This document shows, in pieces, positions 43,301 through 51,281 of a stretch of DNA of 64,000 nt. The position numbers and the translations under genes were made by a program. Location: assembly GCA_013204985.1 (NCBI GenBank), contig JABMLG010000011.1:108232-172231 (forward strand). The letters are read 5' to 3'. Position 1 is the first letter of the stretch. Each line of letters starts with the position of its first letter. Source of the stretch: Microbacteriaceae bacterium VKM Ac-2855. GTDB taxonomy: Bacteria > Actinomycetota > Actinomycetes > Actinomycetales > Microbacteriaceae. Below the pieces are notes generated by a model. That model worked only from the letters and a program-made list of their open reading frames with translations. It did no database searches and was not told where the DNA came from.

Positions 43301-43447
43301 AGCTCCCGTGCATGTGCTCTTGTTGTCGCTGATCTGATGCTGTTGAGGTCTGGCTCGCCGTCGAAGTAGTCCTGGGCCGGCGACGCGAACGCGGCAGAGA
43401 CCGCACCCTGCTTCGCGCTCAGGGAAGAATCCGGCGGCATAGAAGCG

Positions 43448-43741
43448 TTGAGTTCAGGAGGCGTAGTGATCGCGTGCTCCGCGCTGCGGCGTCGCTATCG
43501 CGAGTCGATCCTGGCAGCGGCACCGAGCACGGTGTTCGTGCATCTCGACGGTCGCCGCGACGTGCTCGCCGAGCGGATGCGGTCGCGCAGCGAGCACTTC
43601 ATGCCGGCGTCGCTCCTCGACTCGCAATTGGCGACGCTGGAGCGGCTGGATCCCGACGAGCCCGGATTCGTCGTCGACATCGACGCGCCGGTCGATCGCA
43701 TCGTCGAGGCCGCGCGCGTAGGCCTGACGGCGTGGGCCTGA
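43448..43741 (+). pseudogene. gntK: Gluconokinase, 5'-truncated remnant
   Basis: About 97 codons match the C-terminal half of gluconate kinase: GGVVIACSALRRRYRESIL, VFVHLDGRRDVLAERM, RSEHFMPASLLDSQLATLE and the acidic VDIDAPVDRIV end. The P-loop half (GVSGSGKT and substrate site) is absent and the sequence immediately upstream is unrelated, so the gene is broken. It lies directly beside the IS3-like relic and the low-GC operon; an insertion or deletion there probably removed its 5' part. A TTG could start translation but the product would be inactive as a kinase. Confidence 0.8.
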
Positions 43742-43752
43742 CGGCGTAGCGT

Positions 43753-43831
43753 CTCCCGGGTTGCCATTTCTTTGACGCCCCCGAAGGTCACGGAGCGTTC
43801 CGAGGGCGTCAAAGAAATGGCAACCCGGGAG
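43753..43831. repeat. Long hairpin, copy 2 of the GGTTGCC..TTCTTTGACGC family
   Basis: 31-base arms (43753-43783 and 43801-43831) with a single mismatch around a 17-base loop. The left arm contains GGTTGCCATTTCTTTGACGC, differing by two bases from the core of the hairpin at 3393. It follows the gntK remnant by 11 bases and precedes a hydrolase gene by 18. Confidence 0.85.
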
Positions 43832-43849
43832 GCGCCGTAGGCTCGACGG

Positions 43850-44461
43850 GTGCCGGATCTTCTCGTGACCGGGCCCGCCGACGGGCCGACGCTGGTGCTG
43901 GCTCACGGAGCGGGGGCCGCGATGGACTCCGACTGGATGAACCGGATGAGCGGCCTCCTCGCCGACCGGAGCATCTGTGTCGTGCGCTTCGAGTTCGCGT
44001 ACATGGCGGCCCGACGCGACGGGGTTCGCAGACCCCCGCCCAAGGCGGAGAAGGTGATGGACGAGTACCGCGCGGTGGTCGCCGAGCTCGACGGCCCGAT
44101 CGTGATCGGAGGAAAGTCCATGGGCGGGCGCGTGGCGAGCATGGTCGCCGACGAGCTCCGGGTAGCGGGGCTCGTCTGCCTCGGCTACCCGTTCCATCCG
44201 CCGGGCGCGCCCGAGAAGCTGCGCACCGCGCACCTCGAGACACTGCAGACACCAACGTTGATCTGCCAGGGCACCCGCGATCCGTTCGGCACCCGGCCCG
44301 AGGTCGAGGGTTACGCGCTCTCATCGGCGATCGACGTCGTCTGGTTCGAGGACGGCGAGCACGAGCTCAAGCCGCGCACGAAGATCTCCGGATTCACACA
44401 CGCGCAGCACCTTGCGAGTGCGGCGGATGCGGTCGCTGCGTTCGTCTCGGCGCACCGCTGA
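43850..44461 (+). CDS. Alpha/beta-hydrolase of the KANL3/Tex30 type
   Basis: 203 residues, starting at GTG 43850 (VPDLLVTGPADGPTLVLAHG). The oxyanion region AHGAGAAMDSDWM, the nucleophile GGKSMGGRVASM with Ser, and DGEHELKPR with the final histidine define the family. Relatives are small soluble hydrolases of unknown substrate. The long hairpin ends 18 bases upstream, so the promoter would overlap it or lie within it. Confidence 0.85.
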   Translation: MPDLLVTGPADGPTLVLAHGAGAAMDSDWMNRMSGLLADRSICVVRFEFAYMAARRDGVRRPPPKAEKVMDEYRAVVAELDGPIVIGGKSMGGRVASMVADELRVAGLVCLGYPFHPPGAPEKLRTAHLETLQTPTLICQGTRDPFGTRPEVEGYALSSAIDVVWFEDGEHELKPRTKISGFTHAQHLASAADAVAAFVSAHR

Positions 44462-44599
44462 GGCGCGGGCGCAGGCGGCCTGTCAGGAAATGAAGTCGGA
44501 TGCCGCTCGGAAGGTCAGGGGTCGCCTGAATCGAACGATTCGACTGCATTTCCCGACAGCACTCCTCCCGGGTGGCGAAAGTCGCTGTTGGGGACGCGC

Positions 44600-44639
44600 G
44601 GAAGGCGCGGCCCCGGGCATCCCGGAGACCGCGCCTTCC
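44600..44639. terminator. Bidirectional terminator between convergent genes
   Basis: Arms GGAAGGCGCGG (44600-44610) and CCGCGCCTTCC (44629-44639) around an 18-base loop, located between the hydrolase gene and the convergent osmC gene, eight bases from the osmC stop. Confidence 0.65.
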
Positions 44640-44647
44640 GATGGTTG

Positions 44648-45088
44648 CTAGTCCTCGAGGGCGGCGTCGAGGGTGATCTCGACACCGGTGAGGGCCTTGG
44701 AGACCGGGCAGCCGACCTTGGCGGCGTTCGCGGCCTCGAGGAAGGCGGCGGCGTCGAGGCCGGTGACCTCGCCACGCACCGTCAGCGCGATGCCGGTCAG
44801 ACGGAAGCCGCCCTCCGGGTCCGGGCCGAGCGAGACATCGGCCTTCACATCGAGCGCCTCGACGGTGCCGCCGGCGGCACCGAGCACGGCCGACAGCTGC
44901 ATGGCGTAGCAGGCGGAATGCGCAGCGCCGAGGAGCTCCTCGGGGCTGGTGAACCCGTTGGCGTCATCGGCGGCGCGCTTGGGGAAGGAGACGTCGAACG
45001 TGGCGAGCTTCGAGCTGCTGAGCTCGACCTGGCCTTCGCCGGTCTCGAGGCTGCCGTTCCAGGCGGTGCGTGCGGTACGAGTGGGCAT
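44648..45088 (-). CDS. osmC: OsmC family peroxiredoxin
   Basis: 146 residues. Thiol-dependent organic hydroperoxide reductase. The two catalytic cysteines are Cys60 in HSACYAM and Cys127 in VGCPVS. The N-terminus ARTAWNGSLETGEG and FTSPEELLGAAHSAC are OsmC hallmarks (OsmC rather than Ohr by the WNG start). ATG 45088 has AAGGAG seven bases upstream. It lies 65 bases after ohrR on the same strand, which suggests OhrR control. Confidence 0.92.
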   Translation of the reverse strand: MPTRTARTAWNGSLETGEGQVELSSSKLATFDVSFPKRAADDANGFTSPEELLGAAHSACYAMQLSAVLGAAGGTVEALDVKADVSLGPDPEGGFRLTGIALTVRGEVTGLDAAAFLEAANAAKVGCPVSKALTGVEITLDAALED

Positions 45089-45153
45089 CGGTACTCTCCT
45101 TGTCTCGCGGCCGGAGGCGCGCGTGGGGTGGCCGGGGAATCCGGCCGGGTGGT

Positions 45154-45603
45154 TCAGGCCGCGGTCTCGGAGGAGCCGCGGACGTGTTCGGCCAGCAGGG
45201 CGATCTGATCGCGCAAGGCGATGATGTCGGGCAGTTCGAGCCCGGTCGCGGCGCAGACCTGCGCCGGAATGCCCTCCGCCTGCGGCTGCAGAGCGCGTCC
45301 TTCGGGCGTGAGTCGAACCTCGACGGAGCGCTCGTCGTTCGGCAAGCGCCGGCGCGTCACCAGTCCGGATGCTTCGAGCCGGCGCAGCAACGGCGACACG
45401 GTGCCGGAGTCGAGGTGCAGCCGCTCGCCGAGGGCGCTGACGGTGAGGGGTTCGTCCTCCCAGAGCACGAGGAGTACGAGGTATTGCGGGTAGGTCACTC
45501 CCAGGGGTGCGAGGAACTCGCGATAGCGCGAGGTGAGGGCGCGCGACGCGCTGTAGAGCGCGAAGCAGATCTGATCGTCGATCGTCAGTTCCGGGCGGGC
45601 CAT
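45154..45603 (-). CDS. ohrR: MarR-family organic hydroperoxide regulator OhrR
   Basis: 149 residues. Winged-helix repressor that releases DNA when its cysteine is oxidised by organic peroxides. The sensing Cys13 sits in LTIDDQICFALYSASRALT, and the tyrosines that contact it are in YPQYLVLLVLWE. The DNA-reading part DSGTVSPLLRRLEASGLVTR is standard MarR. ATG 45603. It precedes osmC in the same direction, the usual one-component peroxide switch. Confidence 0.93.
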   Translation of the reverse strand: MARPELTIDDQICFALYSASRALTSRYREFLAPLGVTYPQYLVLLVLWEDEPLTVSALGERLHLDSGTVSPLLRRLEASGLVTRRRLPNDERSVEVRLTPEGRALQPQAEGIPAQVCAATGLELPDIIALRDQIALLAEHVRGSSETAA

Positions 45604-45627
45604 GCCTCGACGCTAACACGCTGTGCG

Positions 45628-45638
45628 CAATTGAGTTG
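45628..45638. promoter_or_regulatory. Possible OhrR operator
   Basis: CAATTGAGTTG, an imperfect inverted repeat within GCGCAATTGAGTTGTACGCA, lies 25 bases before the ohrR start, where autoregulatory sites are expected. OhrR sites in other bacteria are AT-rich inverted repeats with CAATT halves. Confidence 0.4.
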
Positions 45639-45655
45639 TACGCAACAGGAAAGAT

Positions 45656-46348
45656 TCAGGATGCGCCCACACGGCTCAGCGGATGCGGCCACCGGCTGAC
45701 CGTGACCGTCACGGTAGCCACGGCGGCGAAGATAACCGTCACCGCCACGATGTACGCCGCGACGGAGAGGTAGCCGCTGGAGGATCGATCCGGATCGAGG
45801 AACGGGTACGGGTACCAGCCCTGCACGTGGATGAACTGGTCGTAGACGAACGGCGCGCGGATGAGCGTGTAGACGAGCCACAGCAGCGGCGGGAGCAACT
45901 GCAACGGCACCGAGCGCCATGACAGGCGACGCCGTCCGGGAGCCGCTAACCAGTCCACGATCAGATACAGCGGCAGCACGACGTGCATCACCTCGTTGGT
46001 CCACTGCGGCACGTCGCCGCCGCCCGAGACGGAGGTCTCGCGCAGCAGCAGGTTGTAGACGGTGCCGACGATCACCATCGCCGTGACGGTGGTCGCGCGT
46101 GCCAAGGCGAAACCGGGGGAATCCAGGCGCGCACGACCGAACAGCCGGACGGCGCCGATGACGAGGACCACGGCGGAGGCCAGGATCGAGAGGATCGTCA
46201 GGTAGCTGGCGAAATTGATGACGAGGGTCGGCACGTCGCGGAAGCGCGCATCGATCCAGAACGCGAGGGATACCCCGAAGTTCACGCCGACGGCGACGAG
46301 CACCGCGACGGCGGCGATCAGGCGGAGCAGGGCGAAGGTGAGACGCAT
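45656..46348 (-). CDS. Pr6Pr family membrane protein
   Basis: 230 residues with six membrane helices (LLRLIAAVAVLVAVGVNFGV, YLTILSILASAVVLVIGAV, and four more). The family hallmark WTNEVMHVVLPLYLIVDWL and PYPFLD after a GWYPYP loop are visible. Pr6Pr proteins of actinobacteria are related to FAR-17a/AIG1 proteins; some relatives hydrolyse lipids, but the function here is unknown. It is transcribed toward ohrR. Confidence 0.87.
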   Translation of the reverse strand: MRLTFALLRLIAAVAVLVAVGVNFGVSLAFWIDARFRDVPTLVINFASYLTILSILASAVVLVIGAVRLFGRARLDSPGFALARATTVTAMVIVGTVYNLLLRETSVSGGGDVPQWTNEVMHVVLPLYLIVDWLAAPGRRRLSWRSVPLQLLPPLLWLVYTLIRAPFVYDQFIHVQGWYPYPFLDPDRSSSGYLSVAAYIVAVTVIFAAVATVTVTVSRWPHPLSRVGAS

Positions 46349-46433
46349 GATGGGACTTCCGGTGCGGTCGCGGACGGCCCCAGTCTGGCGCAGAAGGCTT
46401 ATCGAGGTCGGTGAGTTCTGCGAGGGTTGACGG

Positions 46434-47219
46434 ATGCACGGGGCCAGCGGTTCTATCCGGCGCGACGGCGTGACGATCGCGTATCAGGACGGTGGTGGCG
46501 GCGATCGACCGGTGGCCGTGCTGCTGCATGGTCTCGCCGGCAGCTCCCGCGAGCTGCTCGCGACCGCGGCGGCACTGCCGGAGTACCGGTGCATCCTGAT
46601 CGATCAGCGCGGTCACGGCGCGAGTACCCGCCGCCCGGCTGATGTCACCCCGGAGGCGTTCGTCGCCGATGTCGCGGCGGTGCTGGCGGCGCTCGCCGTC
46701 GACTCCGCGGTGGTGATCGGGCAGTCGATGGGCGCGTACGTGGCGCTGCTGCTCGCGGCGACGCATCCGCAACTCGTGCGGCGTCTCGTGCTCGTCGAGG
46801 GCGGGATCGGCGGGGCCGACGCGGCGAAGAACGCCGACGTCGGCGCGTGGTTCGCGTCGTGGCCTGCGCCGTTCGCGTCTCGGCGGGATGCGGCGGTTTT
46901 TCTGGGCGACGGCACTCTCGGGCGGGCCTGGCAGGCGGATCTCGAGCAGGCGCCGGACGGCTGGCGGCCGCGGTTCGATGCGGATGTGATGACCGCGGTT
47001 CTCGACGAGCTGGTCGCGACGCAGTGGGCCGAGTGGGAGCAGGTCGCGGCGCCGACCCTGTTGGTGCACGGCGGCGACTTCTCGGCGGCGGAGCGCGACG
47101 AGATGCTGCGCCACGGCCGCGCCGCGCGCGCCGTCGTCATACCGCACGGCAGCCACGACCTGCATCTCGACGCGCACGACGCCTGGGTCGCGGCGCTCCG
47201 GGACTTCGTCGTCGACTGA
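46434..47219 (+). CDS. Alpha/beta-hydrolase
   Basis: 261 residues. Fold motifs: [26 protein letters not shown], nucleophile Ser in GQSMGAYVALLLA, and final histidine in PHGSHDLHLD. Acid residue likely the Asp of HGGDFSAAE. Resembles general esterase/lactonase hydrolases; substrate unknown. Divergent from the Pr6Pr gene and converging with murJ, whose stop lies 11 bases away. Confidence 0.87.
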   Translation: MHGASGSIRRDGVTIAYQDGGGGDRPVAVLLHGLAGSSRELLATAAALPEYRCILIDQRGHGASTRRPADVTPEAFVADVAAVLAALAVDSAVVIGQSMGAYVALLLAATHPQLVRRLVLVEGGIGGADAAKNADVGAWFASWPAPFASRRDAAVFLGDGTLGRAWQADLEQAPDGWRPRFDADVMTAVLDELVATQWAEWEQVAAPTLLVHGGDFSAAERDEMLRHGRAARAVVIPHGSHDLHLDAHDAWVAALRDFVVD

Positions 47220-47230
47220 CGCGGCCGGCG

Positions 47231-48862
47231 TCAGCGGCCGAGGCGGCGCAACACCGGAGCGGCGAACGAGCGCAGCTCGGGAACGCGCATCAGCCAGAGG
47301 ATCGCGAAGTACACGAGGGTCATCGGGACGGCGATCAGCGCCATCGAGGCCACGGCGCCGACCGGACTGTCGACCGCGAAACCGCCGACCTCCGTGCCAC
47401 CCAGCGCGAACAGCAGGAGCGCGCCCACTGCTGCCGCCGGGACCACGGCGACCACGTACTGGACGAACCGCGTGGCGACGCGCCGACCGCCGCCGCCGAG
47501 GCGCATCCGAAGCAGAACGCAACCGAGCACTGCCTGGATGACGATCGACAGGCTGGTAGCGAGAGCGACACCCCAGACCCGCTGCGAAGCCGGCAGTTGG
47601 TAGGCGAGCACGCAGCCGATGATCACGATGATCACTTGGACCAGGGTGTAGATGAACGGCGTGCGGCCGTCGCCGAGCGCGTACGACGCCCTCTGCACGA
47701 TCGCGAGGGTTGAGAAGAGCGGCAAGGCGACGGCGTAGGCCGTGATCACGGCCCCCATCGCGCTCGCGGCGTCGAATGCCGTCCTCGCGGAGTCGTCCGG
47801 GTTGCCGAAGAGAGTCGCGAAAGGCACCGAGACCACGCAGAGTCCAGCCGCCGCCAGAACGAGAAGCATCGCCACCACGCGGATCGATGTCGATACGTCG
47901 CTGATGAAAGCCTTCGTCTCACCTCGCGCCGCGTGACCGCTCATCTTGGTCAGGTAGGCAGTCGCGATCGAGACCGCGATGATGGAGTGCGGCAACATGA
48001 AAAGCAGCCAGGCGTTCTGCGCAACCTTCGTCGAGACGTTCTGGTCGCCCGAGGTGGATCCCGTGACCCGACTCTCGACGATGCCCGCGATGATGGTGAG
48101 ACCGAACGCGGCGAAGGACCACCCGGCCAATTTTCCGGCTGCGCCGAGGCCGACCCCGCGGATCCGGAAGTCGGGACGGTACCGCAGGTCCACGCGCTTC
48201 CAGAAGAAGGTGAGGATGATCGCCTGAAGCGCGATACCGAGAGTCGCCGATCCGGCCAGGAGCGCGATCATGTCGGGAGTCCACTCGGCAGCGACACGGT
48301 CCTGGTCGACCCCGTAGATCGCACCGAAAGCGAGCACTCCGCTGATGGCGACGACGTTGTTCACGGCCGGGGCCCACGTGAACGGCCCGAAGCTCCCACG
48401 AGCGTTGAGCACTTCGCCGAGGATCGTATAGAGCCCGTAGAAGAACACCTGGGGCAGGCACCAGAACGCGAACGCGACGGCGAGGCGCACCTGAGCGTCG
48501 TCGGGCAGAGTGCCGCCGTAGATCTGCACCAGCGCGGGTGCGAGGCCGGTAGCGACCACCGTCGTGACGACGAGGATCGACAGGGCGAGAGTGATCAGGC
48601 GATTGATGTACTTCTCGCCACCGTCGGCGTGCTCGAACGAGCGCACGATCTGCGGCACCAGAACCGCGTTCAACGCGCCGCCGGCGATCACACCGTAGAT
48701 CGTGTTGGGAAGCTGGTTCGCGATGCCGAACGTGTTGCCGCCCTCGCTGAGCTGCCCCACCACGCGAGCGAAAACGATGGTCAGCGTGAAGCCGAGGATG
48801 CGCGACACCAGCGTGCCGGAGGCGAGGATGGCGCTCGCGCGGCCCAGGGAGAAGCTAGCCAC
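47231..48862 (-). CDS. murJ: Lipid II flippase MurJ (MviN)
   Basis: 543 residues, about 14 membrane helices. Moves lipid II across the membrane for peptidoglycan synthesis. Starts at GTG 48862 (VASFSLGRASAILASGTLVS), overlapping the DUF6049 stop by eight bases. Family features: SRILGFTLTIVFARVVG, NTFGIANQLPNTIYGVIAGG, the LPHSIIAVSIATAYLTKMS and FYGLYTILGEVLNARG. The frame is open further upstream but inside DUF6049. Pairing with DUF6049 is the usual actinobacterial context. Confidence 0.95.
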   Translation of the reverse strand: MASFSLGRASAILASGTLVSRILGFTLTIVFARVVGQLSEGGNTFGIANQLPNTIYGVIAGGALNAVLVPQIVRSFEHADGGEKYINRLITLALSILVVTTVVATGLAPALVQIYGGTLPDDAQVRLAVAFAFWCLPQVFFYGLYTILGEVLNARGSFGPFTWAPAVNNVVAISGVLAFGAIYGVDQDRVAAEWTPDMIALLAGSATLGIALQAIILTFFWKRVDLRYRPDFRIRGVGLGAAGKLAGWSFAAFGLTIIAGIVESRVTGSTSGDQNVSTKVAQNAWLLFMLPHSIIAVSIATAYLTKMSGHAARGETKAFISDVSTSIRVVAMLLVLAAAGLCVVSVPFATLFGNPDDSARTAFDAASAMGAVITAYAVALPLFSTLAIVQRASYALGDGRTPFIYTLVQVIIVIIGCVLAYQLPASQRVWGVALATSLSIVIQAVLGCVLLRMRLGGGGRRVATRFVQYVVAVVPAAAVGALLLFALGGTEVGGFAVDSPVGAVASMALIAVPMTLVYFAILWLMRVPELRSFAAPVLRRLGR

Positions 48863-51113
48863 GCGGGTCCTTCGGTGTGGGCACGGGTGGAGTGGGCCTG
48901 TGCGGCGCCGATTGCGGCTCGCCATCGATCCCGGGTTGCACCTCGAGGAGCGCGTTGGGGTCGGGTTCGTCGTCGTCGCCGGTGTCGCCGCGGCGGCGCT
49001 TGCGGATGCTGCGCACGATGCCGATTCCGAAGATGAGCACGAGGCCGATGCCGATGACGAGGGTGCCGACCGTTTCCCAGTCCGCACGCACGCTGGCGGT
49101 CACGGAGCCGGGGCTGTTGATCGCGGTGCCGTGCGTGCTGAACAGCTGCAGTCGGATGATGGTCTCGCCCGTGCCGACTCGCGCCTTCACGGGGATGGAG
49201 ATGCGGGCCTGCGAGCCCGCTTCGATCGGCGTCGCCTCGATGGAGGCCTCGTCGATGTCGAGGACGGCGGTGGAGGTGGATGCCTGCAGGGTCACCATCA
49301 CGGGCCACGGCAGGTCGTTGCGCACGTAGATCGGGATACTGCTGTCGCGCGAGACCTGCAACACCGGGGTTGTCGCCTCGATCCGCACCGCGTCGAGGAT
49401 CGCGGCGGACGCCTCACGGTTGGTCGCGACGGCTTCGTCCCACCCGGTGGAGTCGGCGTTCCAGGCCACTCCGAGTAGCGTCATCTGCTCGGCACGGTGC
49501 TTGCCGATGAGGAGTACCGGCTCGTCGAGAACATCGGCGAACTGCTCGATCTCGGCGGTGCGGCGCGCGAGCCGCGCGACCTCATCCGTGCGCTCGGTCG
49601 GCTCCGGAGCGTCGACGATCGTGACGTCGGCCGTACGTTCCGTGTTCATCGCGGTGACCATGGCGGCCGTACCGTTCCACGGCAGGGTGGCGATCGCGTC
49701 GAGGGTCTGGGCGAGGCGGTTGCCGTCGAGCGCAGCGGTGCGGTCGACGGCGACGAAAGCCGTCGGTACGGCGGCCGACCGTTGGATCTGGGCTATCTGC
49801 GCGGTGTAGTCGGTGATCGCCGCGCGCCAGTCCGTATCTGTCGACGCCGTCACTGCGGCGTTGAACGCCGATGTCAGCGCGCTGTCCGCGATCAGCACCG
49901 AGGTCGTGCCCGAGGTGGTCGTGGTGGCCGTATCGACGCCTGACGGCAGGTCGAGATTGGCGGATGTCACCACCGACGTGGATATGCCGTGAGCGGCATA
50001 CAGGGCCTGGTCGGCGGTCGTGGCCGTGTTCGGGGGAGCCCAACCGATACCGGTGAGTGAGTAGTCGAAGGCGAGCAACGATTCAAGGGTCGGCTGCGCG
50101 GGGAGGGCATCCGGATCCGCCGGGTCCGTCGCCGTCGCCGTGGCCGTGGGGCTGGGGTCTGCGCTCGCGGTACCGGTCGCTGTAGGGGAGGGAGAGGCGA
50201 ACAGCGCATCCTGCACGGCGTAGTCCAGCCCGGTGGCTGCGAGCAGCGTGGTACTGCCGCTCTGCGCCTGCGCAGAGAGATCCGCATCGCCGAACTGCAG
50301 GGCGAACGTCTCGTTCGGAGCCGTCTCGAGTCGCGACAACCACTGCGTCGCGCTCTCGGGGGCGGACGAGCCGAGGATGCGGATGGACGCCAGGATCCGC
50401 GGATCGATCCCGATCGCGACGGGCCGTCCCCAGAGTGAGTCGAGCTGACGCGTGAGGGTTCCGGTGATCGTGGTGTAGTCGGCGAGGTCGTCGCTGCTGA
50501 TCAGGCCGCTGGAGCTGTCGGGCGTGATCAGGGGCACCGCGATAGCGACGCCGACGTTGCCGCTCGCCGGTGCAGGGACCCACTCGACGCTGCTGCGTGC
50601 GGTGGCGAGGGTGCCCGCCCCGTTGGTCACGCTGACCTCGACCGCGTGCGTGCCGGAAACGGTCTGGGCGGCGAACGGGACAGCGGCTGCAGGAACCGTG
50701 ACCGTCAGCTGCACCGTGGTCGACGGCAGGAGGCGGACATCGCCGTTCTGGGCGACGGTGGTGCCGAGCGCGTCGGATTCGCCCGAGAGCCAGGAGTCGA
50801 GGGAGGTGCGGGAATCGATGGCGTCGGAGTCGAGGGCGACATTCAGTTGCGCGCCGGTGATGCTCTCGGTGGTGCCGTTGCGGATCGATATCGACAGCTG
50901 CAGGTCTTGGCCCGGCTGCAGGACTCCGTTGCCCGAGCTGCCGACGGTGGCGGAAACGGTCGCGGGCTCGCTCGCCTCGGAGGTCGGACTCGGAGTCGGC
51001 GTCGGCGTCGCAGCCGCTGCAGCGGGCGCGCCGAGCAGAGCCGCGCCGAGCATGAGGCCGACGAGGGCGCGCGAGGTCGTGCGGAAGAACGCGGGCCGAA
51101 CCATCGAACTCAC
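48855..51113 (-). CDS. DUF6049 family secreted/membrane-anchored protein
   Basis: 752 residues. N-terminal signal peptide (ALVGLMLGAALLGAPAAAAA), a Thr/Pro/Ser-rich linker (PTPTPSPTSEASEPATVSAT), then a long extracytoplasmic part with an immunoglobulin-like domain (VLQPGQDLQLSISIRNGT) and a second region rich in T/A/S repeats (SPSPTATGTASADPSPTATA). A C-terminal helix VGTLVIGIGLVLIFGIGI is followed by the basic stop-transfer RKRRRGD. Function unknown; the family is regularly found just upstream of murJ and may help the flippase or envelope assembly (inference). Confidence 0.88.
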   Translation of the reverse strand: MSSMVRPAFFRTTSRALVGLMLGAALLGAPAAAAATPTPTPSPTSEASEPATVSATVGSSGNGVLQPGQDLQLSISIRNGTTESITGAQLNVALDSDAIDSRTSLDSWLSGESDALGTTVAQNGDVRLLPSTTVQLTVTVPAAAVPFAAQTVSGTHAVEVSVTNGAGTLATARSSVEWVPAPASGNVGVAIAVPLITPDSSSGLISSDDLADYTTITGTLTRQLDSLWGRPVAIGIDPRILASIRILGSSAPESATQWLSRLETAPNETFALQFGDADLSAQAQSGSTTLLAATGLDYAVQDALFASPSPTATGTASADPSPTATATATDPADPDALPAQPTLESLLAFDYSLTGIGWAPPNTATTADQALYAAHGISTSVVTSANLDLPSGVDTATTTTSGTTSVLIADSALTSAFNAAVTASTDTDWRAAITDYTAQIAQIQRSAAVPTAFVAVDRTAALDGNRLAQTLDAIATLPWNGTAAMVTAMNTERTADVTIVDAPEPTERTDEVARLARRTAEIEQFADVLDEPVLLIGKHRAEQMTLLGVAWNADSTGWDEAVATNREASAAILDAVRIEATTPVLQVSRDSSIPIYVRNDLPWPVMVTLQASTSTAVLDIDEASIEATPIEAGSQARISIPVKARVGTGETIIRLQLFSTHGTAINSPGSVTASVRADWETVGTLVIGIGLVLIFGIGIVRSIRKRRRGDTGDDDEPDPNALLEVQPGIDGEPQSAPHRPTPPVPTPKDPRG

Positions 51114-51203
51114 TCGGCCTCCATGGCTGCGATTCTACGGGTGGCCCGGCTGGGAGCCCGCATCAGGCGTGGCGCCCCGCGGTGTGCACGGTCACATTCG
51201 CTC

Positions 51204-51219
51204 TTGACTGCGCAGTCAA
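51204..51219. promoter_or_regulatory. Operator for the GH42 operon LacI regulator
   Basis: Perfect 16-bp palindrome TTGACTGCGCAGTCAA, 62 bases before the lacI-type start. LTTGAC could also form a -35 element, so binding here would block the promoter. Confidence 0.8.
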
Positions 51220-51281
51220 CACCGGCTTTACTTCATCGCAGGGCACCTCCGGGTAGCCGGGGCAACAGCGAAGGGGCTGCG

